Positions 1 to 7,963 of a DNA stretch of 19,522 nt are shown here, in pieces; positions within the stretch are counted from its first letter, which is position 1, and each line of letters opens with the position of its first letter. A program made the translations under genes and the position numbers. The DNA comes from Dehalococcoidales bacterium. Its GTDB lineage: Bacteria; Chloroflexota; Dehalococcoidia; Dehalococcoidales; UBA3254. The DNA lies in NCBI GenBank assembly GCA_016926695.1, contig JAFGOB010000006.1:1-19522 (forward strand), in the 5' to 3' direction. Below the pieces are notes generated by a model, which saw only the letters and a program-made list of their open reading frames with translations, was not told the DNA's origin and searched no databases.

Positions 1-9
1 GCTAATTTT

Positions 10-86
10 GGTAGGCTAACTGCAAATGTCAGAAGGATTTATTTTGTTCTTCCTGGTTAATGTGGTAGGCTAACTGTAAAAGTCAG
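10..86. repeat. Pair of 23-nt direct repeats upstream of ruvB
   Basis: A 23-nt unit beginning GGTAGGCTAACTG occurs at 10-32 and again at 64-86, with 21 of 23 positions identical and a 54-nt period. It lies just upstream of the ruvB promoter. There are only two copies in view and the window begins here, so further copies to the left cannot be excluded. The units could be tandem protein-binding sites or the tail of a longer repeat. No function can be assigned. Confidence 0.6.
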
Positions 87-131
87 GGCCCTGAAAATAC
101 CTGCCGCAATACGTGCTCTTATACGCAGATA

Positions 132-140
132 TGTTATAAT
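132..140 (+). promoter_or_regulatory. Extended -10 promoter for ruvB-rimI
   Basis: A perfect TATAAT lies at 135-140, preceded by TG plus one base at 132-134, which gives the extended -10 form TGTTATAAT. No convincing -35 hexamer is seen 16-18 nt upstream; extended -10 promoters often lack one. Transcription would begin near 147, a few bases before the ribosome-binding site at 154-159, leaving a very short leader for ruvB. Confidence 0.55.
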
Positions 141-153
141 ATATTAATTCAAA

Positions 154-166
154 GAGGAGATGTATT
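154..166 (+). promoter_or_regulatory. Ribosome-binding site that places the ruvB start at ATT or ATC
   Basis: GAGGAG at 154-159 is the only strong Shine-Dalgarno sequence near the ruvB N-terminus. The ruvB frame is open from the TAA at 137-139 onward. The first in-frame codons after the site are ATT (164, 4 nt away) and ATC (167, 7 nt away). The nearest ATG, at 160, is in another frame, abuts the site and stops after nine codons. The in-frame GTG at 209 has no comparable site and would remove family-conserved residues. Confidence 0.5.
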
Positions 167-1201
167 ATCGCTCGCGTTGTATCGGGTAAAGCAGGCAGTG
201 AAGACACGGTGCTGGAAACCAGCCTCAGGCCTCGCTGTCTGAATGATTTCATCGGGCAAAACAAACTCAAGGAAAACCTGAAAATCGCTATTGCCGCCGC
301 CAAAGGCAGGGACGAGGCGCTGGACCATATTCTTCTTTACGGACCTCCCGGACTGGGGAAGACCACCCTGGCGTATATCATCGCAACCGAGATGGGTGTG
401 AGTATCAAAGTGACCTCCGGACCGGCTATCGAGCGGACCGGCGATCTGGCTGCTATTCTCACCAATCTCCGCGCCCAGGACATTCTCTTTATCGACGAGA
501 TCCACCGGCTATCAAAGGTGGTGGAAGAAGTACTTTATCCGGCCATGGAGGACTTCGCCCTGGATATAGTCATCGGCAAAGGACCGGGTGCCAAGAGCCT
601 GCGTTTAAAATTGCCACCATTTACCTTAATCGGCGCTACCACACGCTACGCTATGCTCAGCTCACCGCTAAGAGACCGTTTCGGTTTCGTTCAGCGTCTG
701 GATTTTTACGATGAGGAGTCCATTAAGACAATTGCTCAGCGTTCCGCGACCATACTCCAGATAAAAGCCGAGATCCAAGGGCTGAAGGAGATCGCCTGCC
801 GTGCCAGGGGCACCCCTCGCGTGGCAAACCGCCTGCTTAAGAGAGTGCGGGACTATGCCCAGGTTATGGCCCAGGGCATTATTACAAAAGAAGTGTCGGA
901 CATGGCACTTAGCCAACTGGAGGTCGATAAAATAGGGCTGGACGAGATCGACCACAAGATACTTCATACTCTGATCGATAAGTTTAACGGCGGTCCTGTA
1001 GGTCTTGAAACAATAGCCGCTTCTATCAGCGAGGAATCCGATACCATAATGGATGTTTATGAGCCCTACCTGCTGCAACTGGGTTTCCTGGAAAGAACGC
1101 CCAGGGGCAGAATCGCCACTCAAAGGGCATATCAACACCTGGAAATACCCTATAAAAAACAAAAACCGTCTCAACCCGCTCTCTGGGAGAAGGACCTGTA
1201 A
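164..1201 (+). CDS. ruvB: Holliday junction branch-migration ATPase RuvB
   Basis: RuvB is the hexameric AAA+ motor that, with RuvA, drives branch migration of Holliday junctions in recombinational repair. Numbered from ATT-164 (345 aa, the usual family length), the protein shows Walker A GPPGLGKT at 60-67, Walker B with DEIH at 111-114, the sensor-1 segment IGATTR at about 156-161, the SPLRDRFG arginine-finger region just after it, and a C-terminal winged helix containing the NGGPVGL and [10 protein letters not shown] segments. The start is chosen because the residues ARVVSGKA before GTG-209 align with the conserved RuvB N-terminus (compare ERLVSSEA in Bacillus subtilis, from memory), and a good Shine-Dalgarno sits just ahead. 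A conservative annotation would start at GTG-209 (330 aa). ATC-167 is equally possible. The rimI-like gene follows after 16 nt, suggesting co-transcription. Confidence 0.96.
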   Translation: MIARVVSGKAGSEDTVLETSLRPRCLNDFIGQNKLKENLKIAIAAAKGRDEALDHILLYGPPGLGKTTLAYIIATEMGVSIKVTSGPAIERTGDLAAILTNLRAQDILFIDEIHRLSKVVEEVLYPAMEDFALDIVIGKGPGAKSLRLKLPPFTLIGATTRYAMLSSPLRDRFGFVQRLDFYDEESIKTIAQRSATILQIKAEIQGLKEIACRARGTPRVANRLLKRVRDYAQVMAQGIITKEVSDMALSQLEVDKIGLDEIDHKILHTLIDKFNGGPVGLETIAASISEESDTIMDVYEPYLLQLGFLERTPRGRIATQRAYQHLEIPYKKQKPSQPALWEKDL

Positions 1202-1217
1202 TTCAGCGAGGCAGAGA

Positions 1218-1874
1218 TTGTCCAGACGGATAAGATTAATGAATCAATATGATATTCCTCAGGTGACCAATATCGACCGGGAGGCGTTTCCCACGATGTG
1301 GCCGCCCGTGAATTTTACCAATGAGCTGCGTAACCGTATGGCCCATTACGTCGTAGCCTGTGACGGAAAAGACCCCCCGGAAAACCACCAGGTCAAGCCG
1401 GAGATAAAACCCGTACCGGTGCGCTCTTTCCTTGGCATCAGGTGGCCCTTTCATAAAAGGACTTCTTCGAAGCCCTCAGGACCACCTGCCATCATTGAAA
1501 ACATCACTGGTTTTATCGGTCTCTGGCTGATGGTGGACGAATCTCATATCATCAATATTGCCGTGAAGGAATCCGACCGGGGAAACGGAATCGGCGAACT
1601 GCTGCTGATCTCCGGCATCGATCTTTCCATCAAGCTCAAAGCCAGTGTGGTCACACTGGAGGTAAGGACCTCCAATACAATTGCCCAGAACCTTTATCAG
1701 AAATACGGATTCAGCCAGATGGGAGTGCGCAAGGGCTACTATACCGATAATAAAGAGGATGCTCTGATTATGACCACCGATATCATTAAAACCGAGCAAT
1801 TCCTGCGCCAGTTCCGCATGCTGAAAGAAGAACATTTCAACAAGCTGGGAGATATCGAATATCAGATTGTATAA
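1218..1874 (+). CDS. rimI: RimI-like GNAT N-acetyltransferase with long insertion
   Basis: This is a GNAT-fold acetyltransferase of the RimI type, which in characterised bacteria acetylates the N-terminal alanine of ribosomal protein S18 with acetyl-CoA. The start is taken as TTG-1218 (218 aa), with GAGG six nt upstream. This keeps the first beta strand (RRIRLMNQYDIPQV) that an ATG-1239 start would cut. Acetyl-CoA loop DRGNGIGELL is at 120-129, and TLEVRTSNTIAQNLYQKYGF at about 146-165 with GVRKGYYTDN behind it is typical of RimI. Residues about 49-97 are an insertion rich in Pro, Lys and Arg between early strands, longer than in enterobacterial RimI. The gene lies 16 nt after ruvB and ends 3 nt from the convergent small gene. 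Substrate is inferred from family; another protein N-acetyltransferase role is possible. Confidence 0.85.
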   Translation: MSRRIRLMNQYDIPQVTNIDREAFPTMWPPVNFTNELRNRMAHYVVACDGKDPPENHQVKPEIKPVPVRSFLGIRWPFHKRTSSKPSGPPAIIENITGFIGLWLMVDESHIINIAVKESDRGNGIGELLLISGIDLSIKLKASVVTLEVRTSNTIAQNLYQKYGFSQMGVRKGYYTDNKEDALIMTTDIIKTEQFLRQFRMLKEEHFNKLGDIEYQIV

Positions 1875-1877
1875 AGC

Positions 1878-2339
1878 CTAGAATCCCAGCCAGTTACGCC
1901 GTGTGTTAGTCTGCATTTCGGTGTTTACGTTCTCCTTTAGCCAGGTTACCAGGCCCTTTCTGCTCTCATCAAGGGGACCTTTCAGCCTTGAAAGGTCCAT
2001 TGCCTGGAGAGTCTCCATGTTCTTGTTCTTCTTGGCAACATCGATTTTGTTTTTGAACTCCTCGGCTATGGTGAAGGACTCATTGAGCGCAGCTACTACC
2101 TCGGGCTTCAAGAAATCAACCCTGTCTTTGTAGAACATCCAGTTGATGACCTTGAAATTCTTTTTTGACATGTGATCGGCAGTCCGGATTTCAAGTACCT
2201 TGATATTATGGTTGATATCCGAGATGAGAGACATGGCTGTTTCCAGCTTGTTGCTGCGAGGCCTTCTGCGGCGCGAGAAGCTCCAGAACACGAGCAGTAA
2301 AATAACAATGACCAGGATCCATACACCGTTTTCCCCCAT
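1878..2339 (-). CDS. Small membrane-anchored protein of unknown function
   Basis: I do not recognise this 153-aa protein. Residues about 5-22 form one hydrophobic helix, followed by a strongly basic stretch (SRRRRPRSNK). This predicts an N-terminal membrane anchor with the rest in the cytoplasm by the positive-inside rule. The remainder is charged and probably helical, with no cysteine cluster, nucleotide-binding motif or catalytic signature visible. The ATG is supported by AGGAGA about 7 nt upstream. The stop lies 3 nt from the convergent rimI-like stop. It is co-oriented with the methyltransferase gene upstream of it, but a 125-nt gap lies between them, so a shared transcript is uncertain. 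Confidence 0.8.
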   Translation of the reverse strand: MGENGVWILVIVILLLVFWSFSRRRRPRSNKLETAMSLISDINHNIKVLEIRTADHMSKKNFKVINWMFYKDRVDFLKPEVVAALNESFTIAEEFKNKIDVAKKNKNMETLQAMDLSRLKGPLDESRKGLVTWLKENVNTEMQTNTRRNWLGF

Positions 2340-2464
2340 GGCGGTTCTCCTGCTGATTAATCAATACCATTAAATCACAACAAGCCTTATATGTCTATAT
2401 AACTGGCGTATGGGATATGTCATACCCGCTTTAGCGGTCCAGGCTCGGAATCAGGGCCTCATTT

Positions 2465-3127
2465 CTATTCCTTTCTCAATAGCAGACAGATATTCCTGGA
2501 AAAATACTTGACGGGTAAGCGATATCTGCTTTCCGCATGAGAGGTCAGTATGCGGAACCCGGCCTTTTTAACCAGGGACTGGATTTCCCAATAGGTAAAA
2601 AGATAATAATAGCGGTAGATAACGCCGCCCCTGGAGCACCAGGGCAGTCCCACCTCTTTTCCCCTGAACCAGAAGCGCGGCTGACAGCGGTTCCAGACAG
2701 TGATGAAGGCCTCCCCTCCGGGAGAAAGCACCCTTTTCAACTCCAGCAGCGCCTCAAGCTGGCGATGGCGTCCTTTGAGGTGATGATAGGTAGCGACGGA
2801 GATAACGAAGTCGAAGCTCTGGCCGCTAAAAGGCAGCCGGCGTGCATCCGCCAGGAATAAATTAACAGGAAAGCCGAACTTTTGTGAGTAGCGGCGGGCC
2901 ATTTTCAGCATCCCGTGGGAAAAATCCAGACCGGAAAGGTCAAATCCTTCTTTGAAAGGTAAAAAATCCGGGCCGTGCCCGCATCCGATATTAAGCAACT
3001 TCCCATTTTTCCAGCGAGCAGCCAAATTTTCCAGTTCGGCCCTGAAAATGGAATAGTGCCTGAAGTTATACCAGCCCGGTGCCATTTGATCGAAAACTTC
3101 CCTGTCCGGTTTTATCTCTGGTCTCAT
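2465..3127 (-). CDS. SAM-dependent methyltransferase, Trm9/ALKBH8-like
   Basis: This is a class I Rossmann-fold methyltransferase of 220 aa. Motif I (LLNIGCGHGPD, 44-54) binds S-adenosylmethionine, the acidic end of strand 2 is in SGLDFS, LADARRLPF (92-100) is the motif II region, and VLSPGGEAFITVW (133-145) follows. Several segments resemble the yeast Trm9/human ALKBH8 methyltransferase domain as I recall it: VFDQMAPGW near the N-terminus, FDFVISVATYHHL (106-117), a PW near 162, and YRYYYLF (171-177) matching the family RYYHLF. Trm9 methylates carboxymethyluridine at tRNA position 34, the product of the Elongator/Elp3 pathway, and elp3 is 2 kb away on the other strand. The ATG has GGGGAGAAA upstream. 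The class is certain; the tRNA role is an inference, and a metabolite methyltransferase remains possible. Confidence 0.85.
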   Translation of the reverse strand: MRPEIKPDREVFDQMAPGWYNFRHYSIFRAELENLAARWKNGKLLNIGCGHGPDFLPFKEGFDLSGLDFSHGMLKMARRYSQKFGFPVNLFLADARRLPFSGQSFDFVISVATYHHLKGRHRQLEALLELKRVLSPGGEAFITVWNRCQPRFWFRGKEVGLPWCSRGGVIYRYYYLFTYWEIQSLVKKAGFRILTSHAESRYRLPVKYFSRNICLLLRKE

Positions 3128-3337
3128 AGAAAAATTTCTCCCCGGTCCCCGGTTTTCCCCCCGCCGCGAACACTCACTATATACATAAAAGGATAATCTG
3201 AAGGATGCTTTAAAAAAGGCGATATCGTGATAACAAATTGCTGTAAGCCGAAAATATTTTAGACTTGAATACCATCCACGTCAAATGAAAAGGACTATTA
3301 TCTTCCCGGACATCTTAAAAGCAACCTCAAGATAATA

Positions 3338-3378
3338 GGGCAGACAGGGGATTCCGTGAACGAATTCCCTGTCTGCCC
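3338..3378 (-). terminator. Strong hairpin 3' of the FAD oxidoreductase gene
   Basis: A 17-bp inverted repeat (arms 3338-3354 and 3362-3378, 16 Watson-Crick pairs plus one G-U, 7-nt loop) starts GGGCAGACAGGG. It lies 40 nt past the oxidoreductase stop on the minus strand. No long U-run follows immediately, only a T-rich TATTATCTT, so it may act as a terminator or as an mRNA 3'-end stabiliser. Confidence 0.6.
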
Positions 3379-3417
3379 ATGGCTGCCTTCCGGCACGGTA
3401 TGTATATATTATGTTTG

Positions 3418-4899
3418 TCAGGGTTTGGTGGTTATGAACTTTTTGCCGTCTCTCTGGCAGATGAACTGTATGGTATGACAGCCAGACATAGCGGCCGTAG
3501 GCATACCGCCGCCGGCATTGACCCACTGCCCCGCCATATATAAATTATCCAGGCCGGGCAGAGTTTTGCTGATATTATCGTGGGCTCCGAACATCCATCC
3601 CTCGTAGGCCCCCCGCCAGTTACCGGTATAGCGCTCCCAGGTAACAGGCGTGGCGACATCGCGCATTTCCACCTGTAAAGCGATGCCCGGGAATTTCTCT
3701 TCCAGTCCGGCAATAACCTCGCCGGCGATACGCTCTTTCTCCGCTTTATAGCGCGGGAGATCCTGCCTGAGTTGATGCCAGTAATCATAACTGGTGGAAT
3801 ACAAGACCACAACCGTAGTTTTTCCTTCAGGGGCCAGGGTCGGATCGAAATTATAGACCATCATATTGATGCTCTTTTCTTCCCTTCCTGCAATAGTGAT
3901 GGATTTTTTAAGCGGAAAATTATAACCGCCGACTGAAGAGGGAATGTCATCGAATTTACGTTTTATTCCGAGTCCAACATAAACCAGCGGCGGGAATATT
4001 ACAGGACGTTCATACATCTGTTTAATAATATCATCGACATATTTACCATCAATAAGGTCGAAGATCGCAGTGTGTCCGTCTCCGGCAGAGATGATGTAAT
4101 CTGCCCGGTACTCCTGACCGTCAGCCAGCCTGACACCGACAGCTTTATCGTTTTCCACCAGTATTTTTTCCACCCTGGAGTTGAAGCGGATTTCTCCGCC
4201 CAGCTTACGGTAGCGTTTCTCGATAGGTTTTACCAGGGCCAGAGCGCCGCCGACGACATAACCGGCCGATTTGCTGTGCTGAAAACCCAGTACCCAGAAC
4301 ATCATCGTAACAGGCATAGCTGGGCCGTTTTCAAAGAACCTGCGAAGATTGGGATTTTTCAGACGTTTAGCAAAATCCTGGAAGGTCACCCCCTGCCATT
4401 TTTGCATAGGCTGCATGTAAGGCATCATCTGAGCAATGCGGGCACGATCGGCTTCATTATAAAACTCCGGAGGCCTCTCTGAGGGCATGTCGGATTTTGA
4501 GATGGTACGGATGGCCTGTGTAAACTCTTTGATAAGGTCACTGTCCTCCGGGCCCATTTTAAGCAGGTACTCTTCAAACAGGTCGGCGTCGCAATAGATG
4601 GTATAAGTATTGCCGCCTTGATCTTCTTTGATCGAATATCTGTCATGGTAGTATATTATCCAGTCCTGCGCTGCCCCCAGTTCCTCCCAGAATTTATAAA
4701 AGGAAGAGCCTGGATCAGTACCCACCAGCCAGTTCATCGCGCCGTCGATAGTATAACCCTTGCGCTTCCAGCCGGTGCAGACGCCGCCGGCCTTGTCATG
4801 CATTTCAAAGATAGTGGTGTTATAGTCATTCATCTGCCCGTAACATCCGGCAGAAAGTCCCGTAAGACCGCCCCCGATAATGATAATAGATTTTTTCAT
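3418..4899 (-). CDS. FAD-dependent oxidoreductase, CrtI/phytoene desaturase family
   Basis: A 493-aa flavoprotein of the CrtI/carotenoid isomerase-like amine-oxidase superfamily. The N-terminal dinucleotide-binding fold reads IIIIGGGLTGLSAG, followed by the acidic end of strand 2 (IFEMHDKAGG) and the region TGWKRKGYTIDGAMNWL typical of this family. The C-terminal FAD-contact segment NLYMAGQWVNAGGGMPTA is intact. Length is normal for the family. The ATG has a strong GGAGGAGG site upstream. The substrate cannot be read from sequence: proteins of this type desaturate or isomerise polyenes, or reduce retinol-like compounds, and no carotenoid-pathway gene is in the window. The gene is monocistronic in appearance, ending in the 3338-3378 hairpin, and is divergent from elp3 across 287 nt in which I see only the elp3 promoter. 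Confidence 0.88.
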   Translation of the reverse strand: MKKSIIIIGGGLTGLSAGCYGQMNDYNTTIFEMHDKAGGVCTGWKRKGYTIDGAMNWLVGTDPGSSFYKFWEELGAAQDWIIYYHDRYSIKEDQGGNTYTIYCDADLFEEYLLKMGPEDSDLIKEFTQAIRTISKSDMPSERPPEFYNEADRARIAQMMPYMQPMQKWQGVTFQDFAKRLKNPNLRRFFENGPAMPVTMMFWVLGFQHSKSAGYVVGGALALVKPIEKRYRKLGGEIRFNSRVEKILVENDKAVGVRLADGQEYRADYIISAGDGHTAIFDLIDGKYVDDIIKQMYERPVIFPPLVYVGLGIKRKFDDIPSSVGGYNFPLKKSITIAGREEKSINMMVYNFDPTLAPEGKTTVVVLYSTSYDYWHQLRQDLPRYKAEKERIAGEVIAGLEEKFPGIALQVEMRDVATPVTWERYTGNWRGAYEGWMFGAHDNISKTLPGLDNLYMAGQWVNAGGGMPTAAMSGCHTIQFICQRDGKKFITTKP

Positions 4900-5041
4900 T
4901 CTTTCCTCCTCCAGCTATATGCTTCGGCGTCATTATTTAAGCCGGCTTTTCCTTTGGCGCATCTGTATACGAAAATATTTCTGATGTTATAAACCGGCAC
5001 CGTTCGATAGCATATTTTAAGACTATGCCCTTTACACATGT

Positions 5042-5069
5042 TTGACACCGGAATTTGGGATAGTATCAT
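5042..5069 (+). promoter_or_regulatory. Sigma70-type promoter for elp3-tyrS
   Basis: TTGACA (5042-5047) and TATCAT (5064-5069) are separated by 16 nt, matching the consensus at 6/6 and 5/6 positions. Transcription would begin near 5076 and give a leader of about 110 nt before elp3. An 11-nt palindrome AGTATCATACT (5062-5072) overlaps the -10 box and could be a binding site or coincidence. Confidence 0.5.
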
Positions 5070-5186
5070 ACTGGTCATTTGGGGAGCTTAGAGTGTGAAA
5101 TAAGCTCAACCGGTCCAGGTTTAACAGCCAAATATGCAGACTATCTCTTAAGCCCGATATTTGCTAAACTGATAAGGGAAGTATAA

Positions 5187-6575
5187 ATGAAAAAGACCAC
5201 CAGAACAATATCGGGCATAACGCCGGTAGCGGTTATGGCCCGGCCCATGGGCTGCCCGGGGAAATGCATTTACTGTCCCACCTTTTCAGCCACACCCCAG
5301 AGTTATACACCAGAATCACCGGCGGTCCTGCGCGCCCGCGCTTGCGACTATTCGGCGGGCAAACAGGTCGAGTCCCGCATGGGCACTCTGACGGAAATGG
5401 GGCATCCCACGGACAAAATAGAGCTGATAATCATGGGGGGTACTTTCCTGTCCGCCCCGGAGGATTATCAATACAATTTTATCCGCGAATGCTATGACGC
5501 TCTTAACGGCACTCAATCCACCAGTCTGGAAGAGGCCAGGCGGACCAATGAGACCGCAATCCGCCGCTGTACAGGGCTTTGCATTGAGACCAGACCCGAC
5601 TTCTGCGGAGAAAATGAAATCCGTCGTATGCTGGAATTCGGCACCACGCGCGTGGAAATCGGCGTGCAGATCCTGAACGATGAGGTCTACCGTATCGTCA
5701 GGAGGGGACACGGTGTGGAGGATGTCGTCAAGTCCAGCGCCCTGCTGAGGGAGCAGGGGCTCAAGGTACACTATCACCTTATGCCCGGCCTGCCGGGCTC
5801 CAGCCCGGAAGAGGACCTCCGGCTTTCCGCACTGCTGTTTGAGGACTCCCGTTTCAGACCGGACGGTCTGAAGATATACCCGACCATGGTAATCGAAGGC
5901 ACGGAGCTGGAGAACTGGTACCGGCAGGGCTTGTACCAGCCCTACCAGGCGGAAGTGATGATGGACCTGATCGCCAAAATCAAGGCGCTGGTACCAAAGT
6001 ACGTACGCATATCCAGGGTGCTGAGGGATATACCCCCCAAATTCATTGTGGGCGGGCTGAAGGACTCGCTGAGAGACCCGCTGAAAAGCCGCATGGAGCA
6101 GATGGGGTTGACATGTCACTGCATCCGCTGCCGCGAATACGGCTTCCGTACCCGTGACGGACACCGGGCGGGAGAGCCGCGGCTCACGCGACTGGACTAC
6201 CAGGCTTCAGACGGGAATGAGATTTTCCTCTCCTTTGAAGACGAGGAAGAAACGCTCTTCGGACTGCTGAGGTTAAGAATACAGGGGAAAAAGCCCCTTT
6301 GCCTTCCGGAGAATACTACGGCCGGGACAGCGCTGGTACGAGAGCTGCATGTTTACGGGCCGGAGCTTCCGTTGAGCCAGCGTGACGAGTCGTCCGCCCA
6401 GCACAGGGGTTTCGGCCGAGCCCTGCTCAGGGAAGCGGAGAGGATAGCGCGGGAAGAATTCGGGCGGGAACGGATAGCGGTGTTAAGCGGGGTAGGCGCC
6501 CGCGAATACTATCGCAACGAGGGCTACGATCCGGCCGGGGCCTATATGATAAAATTATTGTCAAACCAGCGCTGA
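5187..6575 (+). CDS. elp3: Elp3-type tRNA wobble-uridine carboxymethyl synthase (radical SAM-GNAT)
   Basis: Elp3 uses a radical-SAM FeS cluster and an acetyl-CoA-binding GNAT domain to build carboxymethyl groups on U34 of tRNA anticodons. In this 462-aa protein the cluster cysteines are C23, C27 and C30 (CPGKCIYC), followed by PTFSATPQSYTPESPA. RCTGLCIETRPD (127-138), VEIGVQ (156-161), HYHLMPGLPG (195-204) and ISRVLRDIP (275-283) are Elp3 signatures. CHCIRC (310-315) belongs to the metal-binding linker. The C-terminal GNAT domain has QHRGFGRALL (405-414) and VGAREYYRNEGY (436-447). It lacks the long N-terminal extension of eukaryotic Elp3 and closely resembles the Dehalococcoides mccartyi protein as I recall it. 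AAGGGAAG precedes the ATG. tyrS follows after 35 nt, probably in the same operon. No other Elongator subunit is present. Confidence 0.95.
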   Translation: MKKTTRTISGITPVAVMARPMGCPGKCIYCPTFSATPQSYTPESPAVLRARACDYSAGKQVESRMGTLTEMGHPTDKIELIIMGGTFLSAPEDYQYNFIRECYDALNGTQSTSLEEARRTNETAIRRCTGLCIETRPDFCGENEIRRMLEFGTTRVEIGVQILNDEVYRIVRRGHGVEDVVKSSALLREQGLKVHYHLMPGLPGSSPEEDLRLSALLFEDSRFRPDGLKIYPTMVIEGTELENWYRQGLYQPYQAEVMMDLIAKIKALVPKYVRISRVLRDIPPKFIVGGLKDSLRDPLKSRMEQMGLTCHCIRCREYGFRTRDGHRAGEPRLTRLDYQASDGNEIFLSFEDEEETLFGLLRLRIQGKKPLCLPENTTAGTALVRELHVYGPELPLSQRDESSAQHRGFGRALLREAERIAREEFGRERIAVLSGVGAREYYRNEGYDPAGAYMIKLLSNQR

Positions 6576-6610
6576 TTGAATATGATTATAAAAAAATGAA
6601 AGGATGACCC

Positions 6611-7885
6611 ATGTCTAACGTCTTTGATGAGTTCCAGTGGAGAGGCCAGGTCTACGAGGTGACCGAGGGCCTGCGTGAATCTTTTGAAAATGAGAAGGTC
6701 ACGGCCTATATCGGCTTCGATCCCACCGCGCCCAGCCTGCACGCGGGAAATCTCCTGACCGTCATGGGACTGGTGCGTATCCAGCAATACGGTCATACAC
6801 CTATTGCCGTGGCCGGAGGCGGCACCGGACTGATCGGCGATCCCAAGATGTCCTCGGAAAGGCCCATGATCTCCAAGGATGAAGTCCTGTCCAACCTGGA
6901 GGGGATCAAAGAACAGCTAGGTCGCTTTCTGGATTTCGATTCAAAGACTAACCCTGCGATAATGGTCAATAACGCCGACTGGCTGACCACCACCAGCCTG
7001 ACTGATTTTTTGAGGGACGTGGGCAAGCACTTTTCCGTCAATAATATGATAGCCAAGGAAACGGTCAAACGCCGCCTGGAGGGAGAGGGCATCTCCTATA
7101 CCGAGTTCAGCTACCTGCTTCTCCAGTCCTTTGACTATCTGAAGCTCTTTGAAAAATACAAGTGTACTCTGCAAATGGGCGGGAGCGACCAGTGGGGCAA
7201 CATCACCTCCGGGGTCGACCTGATCCGCAAGGTGCACGGGGCCAAAGCCCACGCCCTAGTCTGGCCGCTGCTGATGAACGCCAACGGCACCAAGTTCGGT
7301 AAATCGGAAGGCGGGGCCATCTGGCTGGACGCGGGGCGGACCTCTCCCTACCGCTTTTACCAGTTCTGGATAAACGCGGATGATAAAGACGTGATCAATT
7401 ATCTCAAATACCTGACGCTGCTGACACAACCGGAGATAGAGGCACTGGCCTCATCGCTGGAAAACCAGCCGGAAAAACGGGAAGCCCAGAAAGCCCTGGC
7501 GCGCGAGGTGACCCGCTTTGTCCACGGACAGGATGCCCTGGACAAGGCCGAGAAGGCCTCCCGCATCCTCTTCGGTGAGGAGATCAGCGGTCTGGGCTTA
7601 CAGGATGTCCTGGATATCTTCGCCGGCGTACCTTCCGTACAGATAGAGAGCGCCCGGATTACCGGGGAGGGGATGGGTATAGCCGATCTGGTAGCCTCAT
7701 CCGGCCTTACCCAGTCCAAGGGGGAGGCGCGCAGGCTGGTACAGTCCGGCGGCATCTACCTCAACAATCAGCGCATCAACGACCTGAAATTCATGGTAAC
7801 GATAGAGATAGCGGTTGAGGGGCAGGCGCTGGTACTGCGTAAAGGGCAGAAGGAATACCGCCTGGTCAAGATCAACCGGGAATAG
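6611..7885 (+). CDS. tyrS: Tyrosine--tRNA ligase
   Basis: Class I aminoacyl-tRNA synthetase that charges tRNA-Tyr with tyrosine using ATP in the cytoplasm. The 424-aa protein has the usual bacterial length. The HIGH-equivalent is HAGN (44-47) after YIGFDPTAPSL. The tyrosine-site segment QMGGSDQWGNI is at 188-198. The KMSKS-equivalent is KFGKS (228-232). A C-terminal S4 RNA-binding domain spans about 353-418 (LVASSGLTQSKGEARRLVQS, then GGIYLNNQRI). AAAGGA lies upstream of the ATG. No T-box leader is visible in the 35-nt gap after elp3, so it probably depends on the elp3 promoter. The downstream 470 nt hold no gene. Confidence 0.97.
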   Translation: MSNVFDEFQWRGQVYEVTEGLRESFENEKVTAYIGFDPTAPSLHAGNLLTVMGLVRIQQYGHTPIAVAGGGTGLIGDPKMSSERPMISKDEVLSNLEGIKEQLGRFLDFDSKTNPAIMVNNADWLTTTSLTDFLRDVGKHFSVNNMIAKETVKRRLEGEGISYTEFSYLLLQSFDYLKLFEKYKCTLQMGGSDQWGNITSGVDLIRKVHGAKAHALVWPLLMNANGTKFGKSEGGAIWLDAGRTSPYRFYQFWINADDKDVINYLKYLTLLTQPEIEALASSLENQPEKREAQKALAREVTRFVHGQDALDKAEKASRILFGEEISGLGLQDVLDIFAGVPSVQIESARITGEGMGIADLVASSGLTQSKGEARRLVQSGGIYLNNQRINDLKFMVTIEIAVEGQALVLRKGQKEYRLVKINRE

Positions 7886-7963
7886 TGGAAAGCCAACTCT
7901 AAAAATGGCACGGCGGAGCCGTACCGCTACGCTTATAGTCCGGTATGCCCTGATGATGATTCT

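Noticed and set aside
10..86. CRISPR array
   Set aside because: Only two 23-nt units with two mismatches, one spacer and no cas gene in view.
160..189. ATG at 160 as the ruvB start
   Set aside because: Out of frame with RuvB, directly abutting the Shine-Dalgarno, and stops after nine codons.
1053..1217. Upstream ATG extension of the rimI-like gene
   Set aside because: It would overlap the ruvB C-terminus by about 150 nt and adds residues not seen in GNAT proteins. TTG-1218 has a ribosome site and keeps the first strand.
2408..2437. Small inverted repeats (GTATG/CATAC and CCGC/GCGG) after the methyltransferase gene
   Set aside because: Stems of 4-5 bp without a U-tract. Too weak to call a terminator or operator.
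5316..6164. 282-codon open frame on the minus strand
   Set aside because: Lies wholly antisense to elp3, whose radical-SAM and GNAT motifs are intact. A shadow frame caused by G/C-rich codon use.
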